From Crambe crambe (lineage: Eukaryota; Porifera; Demospongiae; Poecilosclerida; Crambeidae), in NCBI GenBank assembly GCA_963924555.1, contig OZ004587.1, positions 2,294,001-2,358,000 on the forward strand: a stretch of 64,000 nucleotides of DNA, written 5' to 3'. Position numbers and translations under genes: made by a program. The notes beneath the pieces were generated by a model. The model had not been told where the DNA came from. It searched no databases and was given only the letters and a program-made list of their open reading frames with translations. Positions 32,333-44,081 of this stretch are shown piece after piece; the first letter of the stretch is position 1, and every line of letters starts with the position of its first letter.

Positions 32333-34321
32333 GCATATATCTATAGCTAGATAGCTAGTCAGCTAGCTAATCTAACTAATAGCTTTAATAGCAGAAGTCT
32401 TCAGAATTCATACATGGTTCCTGTCTCAGTTCCAAGAATTCAGTGGAGTAGCTAACTAGCTATGTCTTTTGTGAAGGGTACAAGTTAAAATTAAATGTTT
32501 GTACTTCACTTATAAAGTTTGCACATTGCCATCGGTAGAATAACTGAATCTCACATGATATTGCCTTGCATTTATTGCAGATAGCCAGCTGCAAAACTTA
32601 GTTACTTTATAGCTATGTGCATGTGATTTAACTGATAGCTAGCTGCTATTTGTATTTGTTCAGATAAAAAAATATCTGAGCATTATAGTCTCCTGGACAG
32701 AATGTAGCAGTTATATTTTGTCCGAGCAAAATTTAACTGCTTATATGTAGCTAGCTATAATTGTCTGGATGAAATTGCAATAGGTCTGGACAAAAAATAG
32801 GGGATAATTATTGGGGGACAAAATATGGCAAGAGGGGACCAAATATTGCAACCAGATTTGGTCTATGAGGACAAAATATGGCTGCCATATTTCGTCCGGA
32901 CAAAATATGGCTGCTGTATTTTGTCCTCATGGACCAAATCTAGCAGGACCAAATATGGCATGACAAACCAGGCTCTCCTTTCTGCCCCCACATTTCCCGT
33001 TTCACTGAGAGCCTGGGAACGAGGCTACTTCTGAATAAGAATAATCCAGACAGTCTGTACAGATGAGACATGCTAAAAGATAACCAACACATGGCTATGA
33101 ATTCTCCCCATAAAGATAGCTACTGAGTATTGTAGAGCAACTTGTCTAATTTTTTTTTTCGAGTAAATCCATGTCTATAACAGCTTGCAAATAGTTGACT
33201 CGCATAGCTACATTAACACCACTCCTTTCCAACGTAGCTCTTTCAAAGGTGCTTCTAATAATATCAAGCCTATAATAAACATCTCTACATGATTATCCAG
33301 GTATATTTTTGGTCCTATATTTCCCCTGGATTCCTTCTCACCTGTTTCCATAATTGTACAAAAAATAATGATCTGGCAATTTCTAAAAAAATAAGCTCTT
33401 TATGTAGTTATTCTATGCTATATAATTTGCCAAGGCAATTAAGTCTGTACTGTAAGGATCGAGCTCTTTCAGAGACATTATTAGCTCAAACTATGGTTGC
33501 TATGTATACTACTACTCTCATTATGGGATGCATATCTTTAATTTTCGAATGCTCAATAAAATCTCTGTACTTAGAGATGTGATTCGAACAGCGAGCCTTT
33601 CTTGGAGGGTTACTGAAACCCACAAGTACTTATAGTTTCCCACCACGTAACCACAAAAAACGGGGAGGGGCCTGCAGGGGGCAAGCTCAAATGATTGATT
33701 TCATGAAGGCACTACCAGACCTAGAACGCCCTTGGCCTTAGGTCTGTCTCATTCCTACTCCAAAACCAGCTGGATATTGTGTATGTTGGTATTATGAATT
33801 ATTCATAATAGACATTCAAGATATTAACAGGGATAGCTATATGGGATATCAAAATCTACACTATTACATACATATCTAGACAGACTTACGGGAGACTTCA
33901 AGGCTGGTATTATCTGAAATTGCAATAACAGTATTGCCATCACGTCTGCGGACCTCACAACGATAGTCAGTACGGGCACTTGTAAACTGTACATCATGTA
34001 TTACACACTGTTCACTGGTACAAGTGGATATATTCTGATTTGCTTTTAACCACATGTACAAGAGAGGAATACCAGAGGAATCGAAGTTCTCTATCATACA
34101 GGTCAAAGTATGTTGAGTGCCAGCCACTGCTGTAGTGTTCATAATAACTGCTCCTACAATAATAAAAAGATTTGTCAGAAAGATAGGAAATAAGAGTAGG
34201 CAAGGTACGTATAATAATTTTTTATCATAAAAATTAATATTTACTCACTCTGAGCAGAAGCTAAGGAAAGATATATCATAATAACTCCCACCATAAGCAA
34301 TGGATGATCATTTCTCTTCAT
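26786..34321 (-). CDS. Receptor gene B: Ig-Ig-Ig-FN3 receptor with long multi-tyrosine tail
   Basis: Exons 34321-34249 (signal peptide), 34153-33890 (Ig1), 30346-29993 (Ig2), 29799-29455 (Ig3), 29123-28806 (FN3), 27513-26786 (transmembrane and whole tail, with stop). All are phase 1 with GT..AG introns, giving 693 aa. The transmembrane segment is at about 472-494. The tail (495-693) begins with four 11-residue repeats of the type ANQDTIENATS, then two 20-residue repeats containing GIYSLISQENIHT. It continues to ADYSRITF, DNYSKITF and MAYQNV. Five tyrosines (557, 577, 614, 636, 670) are in YxxI/V settings that could bind SH2 proteins when phosphorylated. They lack the -2 residue of a strict ITIM. 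A signalling immunoglobulin-superfamily receptor is likely. Confidence 0.82.
27108..27352 (-). repeat. Coding tandem repeats in the receptor B tail
   Basis: Two 60-bp units (27108-27167 and 27168-27227), nearly identical, each with one YSLI tyrosine motif. Four 33-bp units (27221-27352) encode 11-residue Gln/Asn/Thr-rich repeats. Both unit lengths are multiples of three, so copy number can change without breaking the frame. Confidence 0.9.
30994..33026. mobile_element. 2.03-kb hAT-like element with about 60-bp terminal inverted repeats
   Basis: Ends AGCCTCGTTCCCAGGCTCTC .. and its reverse complement GAGAGCCTGGGAACGAGGCT. The flanks TTCCGAAT and TTCTGAAT form an 8-bp target duplication with one mismatch; copies A and C have the uninterrupted site. 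Inside is a broken RecQ/DEAD-like helicase start on minus (LLKEEQKLAIRAVFD .. GKDMFVPL), an (AAC)n tract at 32.28-32.33 kb and repeated GGACAAAATATGG words. No transposase is visible, so it is non-autonomous. The 8-bp duplication suggests hAT. Confidence 0.75.
31418..31562. mobile_element. Nested 145-bp MITE inside the helicase fragment
   Basis: Perfect 15-bp inverted repeats CAGTGTTGCCAGGTT .. AACCTGGCAACACTG, flanked on both sides by CATCAA. Removing it rejoins the minus-strand codons for AVFD and GKD, the helicase motif it interrupts. The middle holds repeats of CCATAGACAT. Confidence 0.85.
33215..33693 (-). mobile_element. SINE-like insertion in intron 2 of receptor B
   Basis: Absent from copy A, where the site reads agctacattgatttc; flanked by ATT. 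In minus orientation it starts with a GC-rich leader. TGGTTACGTGG (A-box-like) and GTTCGAATC (B-box-like) follow about 55 bp apart, as in tRNA-derived SINE promoters. The body of about 350 bp has no known domain. The same insertion is in copy C, so B and C share a more recent ancestor than either does with A. Confidence 0.45.
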
Positions 34322-35397
34322 TTTCTTTCATTTGCACGGGTACGCCTGCATGCATGCAACAATAGATGGCTGACAATGACAAAATTGAAGCTGGTATGGA
34401 GAACCTTGGCTATTGGCTCTAGTTTGTCATAGCTAGCTACATAATTATTTTTGCTTCCTTATCAAATACTGATAATAACAAGTGATTGCAATAGAGTGCA
34501 GTATAGCTAATAGCTACAGTGTTTACACAAACATAATGTTTACTGGGCCATGTTTACTGGTAATTTGTACCAAGGAGTCACACTGCCACACCATATTTTT
34601 AAATATAATTTTTTATTTTCCCTATTTCCCCACTGTCCTCCAAGGTGGCAAGAGACAGTATGATAACGGATTTAGCTAACTAGCTACGTAGCTACGCATC
34701 ACGCTAAATAGCCGATGCTTTCTAGACACAGATAAATAGCTATAGGCCCTTATTCGAGTGCTACAGCTAATACCCTAATTCAACTCGTAGCAATAATTAT
34801 GCTATTTATACCTGTTTATATACCGTTACGAAGAAGTTTAATCCTTTCTGTAATGAAAGATTCGAAGAAACATGCAGTCTCCTCAGGCCCAGGCACTCTT
34901 TTGCGACCCGCCCGTCTACCTGATCCACAGATATACGTGATTGGAAACAGGCATGCGCGCGTATAATCTGTAAGTACGTAGCGCGCGATGTCAAACCGGA
35001 AGTCGTGCGTGGGCGGATACGTGTACAGGGTTTTCTATGTAAACAGCTGGAACGGGAGAGTGTGTGTGCAAGAATGGCTATCCGCAAGTTCTCTTGGCGA
35101 GTTGTTCGAGAAGAAGTTGCTCCCAGGGGTAAAAAATAGCGTAAAATTTGAATATCAGCACTATATTCTGTCATTTTATTGCTTTATGCTTGCACTATGT
35201 ACATTTCTTACAAAAAAAAAATGTCATAATTGTATGATCAAAATTGTGAATGGATGAAAATTCAAACACACATACTTTGCCCCTATCTACGAATAGCTAG
35301 GTGCACAAAATCGCCCTTACCAGCTTGCTCTTTCGCGGATTAACCAGAGAAATTAATGATCTTTATAAAGTGGGCAGGGCAACAGCTTCAGCAAAAT

Positions 35398-36926
35398 GTC
35401 ATGTCTCGGCCCATTCTGTGGTAATGCTGGCATAAATGAAGATGGTTTAATGAACAATGATCTACCCAAGCTGCCGAATTTTTGGTTAATGGCCTTATTT
35501 ATGAACTTGGGCAGTTTCGTTTACAACATAATACTGGATGGAAATTTGTTGAGCAGTGCATAACAATATTGTGTGAGTCTTTTCTACCTGTTATCACATT
35601 CAATGAGAGTAATCTTAAGGCTTCAGTTGAAAGATTACTTAAGAAAGTTAAGGATATGAAAAGGAATAAAAAAGATTGGAGAGCATTTTTACAGCTTCCT
35701 TATACACTTCCAAAGTATAGAATTAGCAGAGCTGCATCTGATCCTGCCAAACATGAAATGATTCCAAGTCAGGATTATAGTTATGATCATGCAGTATTAT
35801 CATCTGTTAATAGAAAGTTAGCCTCTGATCTGCATCATACTACACAAGAATTAGCTACAGGAAAAGAAAATTAAAGAAAAAATGTTATCAGAAAAGTTAC
35901 TAGAAGAAAAGAGAAAAAGTAAAAATAGATACAAGCAGCTAAAGAGACGGGAAATAACAGTACAGCATCAAAGTAACAAAATATTGGTGTTATCAGAGAA
36001 AGTTTCAACTCAGAAGAAAAAAATTGAAGTTCAGGAAAAGAACGGTACAGGTCCAAAGTAAATTATACAAACAAAAAGAATGAAGGAGCAAAAGCAAAAT
36101 ATGATGATTTAAGTGAAGAATTCCATGAAATGCAGCAGTTATTCTACAGCAAAGTTAAAGATCTAAACGAAGTTATTGGGAATAAAGAAAATGAGTGTGA
36201 TAATCTTCTAGAAAATGAAGAATTGATGCAAGCAAAATCTGAAAAAGCCATTATTCCCACATTTCATTCTGGAAAGTTTACAGATTCAGTACGTCAATGT
36301 TGCATTGAGCTGCTTAGTTTAAATGTTGGAGTTCGCAATGTTGAACCTATTATCAGGTCAGTGCTCAGTAATTTTATGGGTGTTGATATCGACCGACTTC
36401 CTAATAGTCCAGTCATTATATGGTTTGACCTTAAACAAATTGCAACACAAATGCTCTCAACTGTTTCTGGTACAGAAAAATGTGCTCTATAACATACTAA
36501 AAGTCTCAAGGAATCCCATGGGGGGAAGTGCAATAATTTGACTTTACATTAATTTATCCTTCATTATCATCTAGCTATAACTTGCATTTTTGTGAATAGC
36601 TAAACTGATTCATGCAAAACCCATGTCTGAGTTACCTACAAGAGAGGAACCCCTTTACTTCTGATTCCAGTCTGCGAAGCATCTGTACTGGAATGCATGC
36701 ACATATGCACTGTTAATGTTGACACAGTAAAGGTTGTTGGTAATACCATTCTGGCTAGCATGGAGGGTACAACAGCTGCCGACTTCACTTTCAAGAGAAG
36801 TAACCAAGTTGTCACCCTAGATAGCTACCAAGGCTGCAGCCAAAATTGATGGTGTTACAGTGCACATAGACCCTCAACTTCTTTTCCAGTGACTGACAAT
36901 AGCTGCTAGAGCATCTGATAACATTA
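35398..36926 (+). pseudogene. Coiled-coil family and PIN module, truncated copy B
   Basis: Collinear with 10863-12385 of copy A, with the same frames (35482-35874, 36130-36492) and the same stops. It ends inside the PIN module at 36926, before the DGYGES, GCDTTS and CXC parts. Extra bases near 36,700 (catgcacatatgc) disturb the ERNPF frame further. Confidence 0.75.
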
Positions 36927-37034
36927 GTTCAGAAACAACTTCTATCTATAATAAGTATTGTGAAGGACACAACCAATCACTCAATGTCTTATTTATGCAG
37001 GTAGAATGCTTCTCTTACAGGAAAACTTTTTATC
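36927..37034. repeat. Start of a further receptor unit fused to the end of copy B
   Basis: GTTCAGAAACAACTTCTATC .. CTTACAGGAAAACTTTTT equals copy A 516-623 in the same orientation. It directly follows the copy-A-12385 equivalent. This is the expected joint of a tandem head-to-tail duplication; the foldback at 37.03 kb then cuts the new unit off. Confidence 0.8.
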
Positions 37035-37950
37035 CAGATCGTGCAATTATTATTATTATGATGATTAAGAACAAGAAAATAAGAAATCATGAAAAAGTGC
37101 GCTTTTATTATTCTTTCGTGTTGAGTCTTTCAGCCTCCAAAATTCTCCTGCATGATAAGAATGTGCATAAAAGACAGGGTAAGCAGTCATAGCAGCTACA
37201 ACTTACTGTTTTCTGAGAAAATCCAACTTCATTTTGTATCAGTCTTATGGAGGGTCATAGGTCATCCCTACATAGAGAGCGCTACCGCGTAGCCTCGTCC
37301 CCAGGCCCTCCTTTTTAGTTATGATCGATTGTGGAGGGCCTGGTACGCGAAAATATCGCAAAACCATAGAAACCCCATAGCGTGGGTGTGTCCAAGGAAA
37401 CGCATTCCCATCGCATACGTCACCATGACGAATCGGTGCTACGACCACGCACTAGCACATGGCCTGGCCATAGATATACTACAGTCTAATCGCCAGCGTT
37501 GGCGAGGCCCATAGGGCAGACACGCACTTTTATCACTCACCAGTTTACGGAAGTATCCGGAGAGAGTGTTTGTGGTCAAATTCACTTCCTTTAGTTGTAG
37601 TGCTGAGATTTTCCCTTTACCGAAGGCATAAAGCTGCCTGTAGCTGCACCTTGCACGGTACTAATTAGAGGTGTATATATTAATATCTCATTATAGCTGC
37701 TTGTTCTGATTTTGTGATATCTTTTTGTAGGAAGTAGTTAGCATGACGTATGCGATGTTGGATTTTCTCAGAAAACAGTAAGTTGTAGCTGCTATGACTG
37801 CTTACCCTGTCTTTTATGCACATTCTTATCATGCAGGAGAATTTTGGAGGCTGAAAGACTCAACACGAAAGAATAATAAAAGCGCACTTTTTCATGATTT
37901 CTTATTTTCTTGTTCTTAATCATCATAATAATAATAATGGCACGATCTGG
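37035..37950. repeat. Large foldback element, about 0.9 kb with 195-bp arms
   Basis: Left arm CCAGATCGTGCAATTATTAT .. TTTTCTGAGAAAATCCAAC; right arm GTTGGATTTTCTCAGAAAAC .. ATAATGGCACGATCTGG. The centre (37.23-37.75 kb) carries an AGCCTCGTCCCCAGGC .. GGGCCTGGTACGCG hairpin. No ORF of note. Confidence 0.9.
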
Positions 37951-38670
37951 AGAAAAATTGGGCCGCGTTATGGCTATGTTCTATATATGAATGTGTAGCT
38001 ACCAGTGCAGTGTGGCATCGGTTTAGCCTCAGAAAAAAAGCCGCTCTCTTAGTAGCTATAGGGACTATACAACAAAGAAATTGAACATAACGTGCATGCG
38101 TAACAAACGATAGTTGCCATGACTCTCGATCTCATCGAAGCAAAAAGCCATTTCGAGCATAGATAGAACAGAATAATAGTCAGCTCTAAGGTAAGTTATC
38201 CTAGCTAGCTATTAGGTGAGCTGTAACGACAGCGTACAAATTTTGAATGGTAAGCTTTCTCGGGCTCATACGTAAGCTGCCAGTGAGTTGTGCATTATTT
38301 AGAAACGAAAGCAGGCTGATTGCAGCTCCCTAGCCCTAGCCCTTCTCCTTTTATTTATGAGCTCAGCTAGATAGAAGATTTTAATCGCTTACCAGGCTTG
38401 GTTGTGATCCAGCATTGCAACACAAGAGCTATGAAATTAAATTTCATGAAACAAGAACAGCTACAGACCTTCCCTCCTTCCCCTACCACTCTATGAACTT
38501 AATTAATCAGCATAACATAGAATTAATATTAAAAACAGGGGGGAAAAGTGCTAACTACTTCCTACAAAAAGATATCACAAAATCAGAACAAGCAGCTATA
38601 ATGAGATATTCATATATACGTACACCTCTAATAACCTGCAAAAACAATTCTATTTAAAAAAATAAAAGAA
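37951..38670. other. Intergenic; no gene seen
   Basis: Several AAGCTTACG and GTAAG words but no open chain. Near 38.52-38.63 kb a stretch (agtgctaactacttcctacaaaaagatatcac) repeats in reverse DNA at 37.70-37.75 kb. Confidence 0.4.
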
Positions 38671-38672
38671 AC

Positions 38673-38941
38673 AAGTAAAGAAAAAACATTTATTCTAATA
38701 AATGAAGGTGATGTAGGGATGACTAGTTAACTGGTCAAAAAAGAGTTGGAACAAGAGCTGAATAGATTATGCAAGGATGAAGTCGAATCCGGGTGCAGTC
38801 ACTAGTGTGACGTACCCATATTCGACTTCATCCTTGCATAATCTCATCTATTCAGCTCTTGTTCCAACTCTTTTTTGACCAGTTAACTAGTCATCCCTAC
38901 ATCACCTTCATTTATTAGAATAAATGTTTTTTCTTTACTTG
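38673..38941. repeat. Near-perfect hairpin MITE
   Basis: Arms of about 120 bp: CAAGTAAAGAAAAAACATTT .. GATTATGCAAGGATGAAGTCG and exact reverse complement, loop about 25 bp (gtgcagtcactagtgtgacgt). It includes the GTAGGGATGACTAGTTAACT motif shared with other foldbacks here. Confidence 0.92.
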
Positions 38942-40190
38942 TATATTTACAATTTCAATGAGTCATGACCTGCGAGTCAGCTCGCTCGCTGCGCTCGCTC
39001 GCTGCAATTATAAAAAATAATTTTTAACGTAGTGGGCGGGACTTCTCTATTTAAACGAAATTTTGTGTCATCAATGCTTTTGTGTATATCTCTGGATTGA
39101 AGCCACCGATTCTCTTCAAATTTGAAATACAAATAGGAAGTGGTGCGCACTACATTATATTTTAATCTAATAGACACAGATGTGTTATTGGTTAGTAAAT
39201 TACGCCATATACGCTATATAAATACTATGTCACCAGTAGTTTATTTTCCCGTTTCATCCTGCATACATCCTGTGGACATATTTCTTTTGCATTTCTATCA
39301 CTCTTCTATAGATAGTAACAATTTCAATCTCCTTCACATCATTTGACTGTTCTCTTACCTGAACTACAGGACATATTAAAACATCATCCTCCATATTTGT
39401 AGAAACAAGAGGTCTAGGTCTACCTGCTATTCAAACATTATTATAGCATTATACGTACCATCATTACCATTGTTAACATACACAATATGTCTTCCTTTGG
39501 CGGGCTATCTTCTACAGAATAATAGTACATACAAAGTAATACCATTGTATTTATGTATTATGTAGTACAGTAGTACCAAGCTCAGATGAAGTTTCTTCAT
39601 AATCAATTCCAATGAGTTTAAGAGTGGTAACAGTACTGGTAACTGAGTTGTTGGCTGCTGATTATCAGTAGCTAATTAGTATGAAAATAACTTACCATTG
39701 TGGTTCAGATCTTCAGTCACATTCTGCTCATCAGACTCGAAATTATCCCTAGTCCCTATCCTTATTATTTGCACATGCAGTACAGTGGCATGTCATGACT
39801 GCATTGTATAAATCCTTAACCATGTATAAACCATCAATAACCATAACCATAATAACCGTCAATAATAGGCTACTAATGTACTGTCAATAACTATGCATGA
39901 AACTGAATATGTCACCAATAACCATGTCACCAATAACCATGTATAACCACCATAACCATGATGTACGATTTCTTTCTTCAATGAAATTATTCATCTGAAA
40001 TTCTTCATCCTTGTGTAAGATATGTAATAGCTAACACAGTGTATAATTCTCCATTTTTTTTAGATGAAATCATAACCATCATAACCATCATAACATGGTT
40101 ATGGGAAATTTAATTCAACACACTGTTCCCTATACCATGCCCTAGGTGGTCACCAGCTTCAATGTCTTTCTCTATATCTATTAAAAGTGA
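38942..40190. repeat. Intergenic, with scattered ATAACCAT repeats
   Basis: Degenerate copies of AATAACCAT/CATAACCAT cluster at 39,815-39,965 and 40,068-40,100. A GCTCGCTCGCTGCGCTCGCTCG tract lies near 38.98 kb. No gene recognised. Confidence 0.5.
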
Positions 40191-42180
40191 CTATGTTCTC
40201 TTCCCCATCATATAATATGTTGTACCACATGTTGGAAGTCTCATAAACTTTCCCAAGATAGTTCCTGAGAACCATTCACTCTCTCCCTCTACAATCCATC
40301 TGTGTTGGATCAGTTTTCCTGTGAGGTCATCTTGGCAGCTGAGTTGACTCTCAGATAAATTCTGCTTCATTTCATCCACTGTATACTGATGACCTTTGTG
40401 TGAAAATTGAAATATCGTTTTGCTGGGGTGAGTCTGTTGTAAAATTTTCTTACGAAAATTTAGCTGTGTCTTCAGAGCATTCAACTTGGATATTTTGGAT
40501 TTAAGTTTCATCAAACCAGCTTCAATCTGATAAACAGTTTGCCATAATCCCCATCGAAATGATCTCTTGAGTGAGATTTCTCTCTCTTTGCGTTCTTTTA
40601 CTCTCTTTTTTGCAGCTGTGGCTTGTTTTGCTCGCATTAACCTTGCCTTTTCTTCAAACATTGCTAATCTTCTCTCCTTGAATACCTTTCTAAATTTTTG
40701 GCCCTTCTCACGAGCTTGCTTGAACATCTCTTCTCTTTCCTGCACTGATTTCGTTTTGATCCATTTTGCTGTTTTGTTGTTAGAAAACATGACCATCGCC
40801 TCTAGTGACATTGTGCTAGCATTTGGCTTCTCCCTTAGTAAACGGTCCAACTGTGCAAAATCTCGTTCACTTATAGTATTCGTCTTTTGTACAGAAGCCG
40901 TTTCTTTTTTTTTTCCTCAGTCAAAGCCACATCAAATTCTCCACCAGAAAGGTGATCTGTCACCATTCTTTGTAGTAAAGCTGAAAACCCTGAGAAAATA
41001 GTTTCAAGAATCTCTTGAACAAGAAGATCATCTGAACTTGGCTTTAATAGTGTATCACTAACATGATCAATATGTAGAAGGTATTCTTGGAATAGTCTAG
41101 CCTCTCCATTGAGAATAGATGTTGCATCACAAGCCCACTCTTCGAAACAGGCTACCGTATGTTGATATTTTTCATTCATTTCCAAAATTGGGGTGTTGGA
41201 TTCCAAAAGCCTCCAAAATGGCCCCGTAATAAATTTGTTCACTAGTCCTAAGGCTCTGCATGCAGCCCAATACTCATCCACCTTGGAATCTGCTTCGACA
41301 GATTTCAAGAGTTGATTGCCAGTAGATATACCAGTTTCAAAGAAATCACAAACTGCTTATTTCAAATAATACAACACCCCAGCATCATAAAATAATATAT
41401 TAAATCCGTTATCACGGAAAGATGCCAATGGTACCTTTTTCAGGCGATAAAGATCATGAGATTGCAATAAAGTTAAGAAGGTACTGTGAGCCCCACTCTG
41501 CTCATTTCCATGTTTTCCAAATATTTTGCATGCAGTTCTGACAAACCTTAGTGTACCTACATAATAATTATATAGTTACAATGATGCAATGGCATAGTAC
41601 ATGTAGCTACTATAGGGATTTATGTCTATAGCTATAACTCCCCATGCAGACTATATAAGTGCAATCATATCAATATTATATGTACCTGCTTCATTTCTGG
41701 TAAACACTTTTGAGATGATGATTCAAAATGAGTATCTTCCCACTCTTTTAGTGTACTTGCTGCTGTGTCAGCCATTCCAACTACAAGGCATGCATACCAC
41801 ACTGTTTAAGTTGGTAATCTTAGCTTGCTCTTCCATTGACAGGGTCTCCCATCCTTCAGTAACAGATGGTAGTATGTCTGATCTGTAATCTTCAAGTAAA
41901 CTTTAAAACCTTTTTCAACAATGTGTCTATCTGACATAGTGTTCTTAATATTGACTAAAATTTGTTTCCCAGCAGATACTTTTGAGTGTGGTCTTTGAAG
42001 ATCCTGATGACATTTCCATTAAACCTATAGTGTATAGGCACTTTCATCTGTTGAAATCTGAAAAGATCCATAATGCTGCCCAAATTTCGTCGTTCCATCA
42101 GAGTGCAAAGTAGTAAACTCAGATTCTACCAATTCTTCTGCAAGTTGCTGATAAGCAATAACCTTCATTTCGCTCAGCAT
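40191..42180 (-). pseudogene. LHSDGTTKFG-family gene, decayed copy
   Basis: On minus, 5' to 3': QQLAEELVES then TTLHSDGTTKFGQHYGSFQI (about 42.02-42.15 kb), a stretch matching LSEYRAGILP (LLEDYRSDILPSVTEGW, 41.8 kb) and RTACKIFGKHGNE. Next come the open frame 41308-40871 (CRALGLVNKFITGPFWRLLE) and 40850-40191 (MDRLLREKPNAS, then a Lys/Arg-rich helical tail). The order matches the gene at 56.2-58.5 kb. Stops and frame breaks are frequent between pieces. The C-terminal 150 residues here are missing in the other copy. Family function unknown; see findings for a possible RNase H-like fold. Confidence 0.65.
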
Positions 42181-42189
42181 CCTGATAAT

Positions 42190-42345
42190 TGTAGAATACT
42201 TATAGTCCAGTCATTATAACCAAAATTAGTGGTCAACCTTAAACAAATTGCAACACAATTGCTCTCAATTGTGTCTGGTACAGAAAAATGTGCTCTATAA
42301 CATACTAAAAGTCTCAAGGAATCCCATGGGGGGAAGTATAGAAAA
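42190..42345 (+). repeat. Fragment of the coiled-coil family 3' region
   Basis: AGTCCAGTCATTATA .. CTGGTACAGAAAAATGTGCT .. CATGGGGGGAAGT is a diverged copy of 11.87-11.99 kb, in plus orientation. It lies between the two minus-strand family genes. Confidence 0.75.
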
Positions 42346-42486
42346 TTGACCTCAACCGAATACATATTTTTTATAATAATAATAATACATGGACCCTAGC
42401 TTAGTACAAAATAAGATTCAGATGATCAATAATAATAATATTGGTCAAAATAATATACTTTTAATAATGAAATCATACAGCAGTGA

Positions 42487-43962
42487 TTACTCGGTATCAT
42501 CATCTATATCGTCTTCATACTCATGTATGGGATTATTTGAGTTAGTGCAACCTGACCCTCTGCAGTTACCACAAGCTGGAGAACATTTCACACAGTGTTT
42601 CTTGCATGTGGACCTCATACTGCTGCAGTCAGTGTGGCAGTTACACCTGATCATTTTTAGGAGTTCATCAGGTGGCAAGTCAGTGAGTACTGGCATCACT
42701 CTTCTTCCATCCTCAGCCTGATTCCGTCACCGCTACTTTTCCACTCCAATATTTGGAAATAAACTCGGAGGCTGTGATATTTTGCAGCAGCTGAAGTTGG
42801 TGGCAGGGTCTGTGGATGAATGCAGGAATTGTTCATACAAATATTTTCATAGAAATGTTTATAGCGCAGAGAATCTAGTGATTCTAGTGAAGAGATTTCC
42901 TTGTAGGTAGCTGACTCTGTAGCAAACACTTTGGCTTGTTCTTGACTTGATTTGAACTTCTCGAGAGAAGTGCCCTTTCCAATGCCATACAGGTGTGAGG
43001 TAGTATCACATCCAAGGACTGCATGTTGCTGCATATTTCAGGACCAATCTTGCTTGACAGCCTTGACGTTCCACACCTTGGGCTTCTTCATATTTTTCTT
43101 GGGTTCTGGTCGAAAAAATATGTTATGAGAATTCAAGGTGGCATGATAACACAGATCTGTGTCCTCACCAACCAGCACAGTGTCCATGCATTAATGTGGC
43201 TGATTTCACTGCTTTCTGTACAATGAGCACATCTGCATCTCCTGGAGCATGGTAAACTTTGCAATTCTTCTCCAAGTAGTTGCCAAGCCTGTTGATAAAT
43301 TGCTGCTTATTGGTATTGTTTTGCCAGAAAATTCACTTTCTTCATGGTGAGTTTATTCCAGCTTGTCCTTTGGCCCTTCTTTGATGTACCATGTCCTTTG
43401 TTGATGATTCACCATAGCCATCAAAGACAACAACTGCTTCACCATACTTCTTTGCCACATAGTATGTGCATGTACACTGTACAAGTGGCCCCCGTGTCCA
43501 ACGCTGGAGAAGGGAACCATAAATTGGACTTCTTCCATCAAACTGTCCCAAATGGCATTAGCCAGTACTGGCTTCTGTGGCTCTCTAAGTAACATTGATG
43601 AATCAAAGAGGGCTGGTGGATAACTGCAGAGGTCATACGTACTTGAAGATATCTTAATGTTATCAGATGCTCTAGCAGCTATTGTCAGTCACTGGAAAAG
43701 AAGTTGAGGGTCTATGTGCACTGTAACACCATCAATTTTGGCTGCAGCCTTGGTAGCTATCTAGGGTGACAACTTGGTTACTTCTCTTGAAAGTGAAGTC
43801 GGCAGCTGTTGTACCCTCCATGCTAGCCAGAATGGTATTACCAACAACCTTTGCTGTGTCAACATTAACAGTGCTATGCATTCCAGTACAGATGCTTCGC
43901 AGACTGGAATCAGAAGTAAAAGGGTTCCTCTCTTGTAGGTAACTCAGACATGGGTTTTGCAT
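42487..43962 (-). pseudogene. PIN/XPG-like nuclease with CXC cluster, broken (copy C)
   Basis: Inverted copy of 12077-13548 with the same order of pieces: 43962-43732 (ERNPFTSDSS), 43551-43342 (KKYGEAVVVFDGYGES), 43034-42696 (LGCDTTSHLYGIGKGTSL), 42699-42487 (CNCHTDC .. CSPACGNC). Small differences from copy A include Lys to Glu in GTSLEKF. It carries at least the main frame breaks of copy A, so the module was already dead when copied. Confidence 0.6.
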
Positions 43963-44081
43963 GAATCAGTTTAGCTATTCACAAAAATGCAAGTTATAGC
44001 CAGATGATAATGAAAGATAAATTAATGTAAAGTCAAATTATTGCACTTCCCCCCATGGGATTCCTTGAGACTTTTAGTATG

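Noticed and set aside
38980..39002. GCTCGCTCGCTGCGCTCGCTCG as a regulatory site
   Set aside because: A short GC-rich repeat common in repetitive DNA; no gene start follows.
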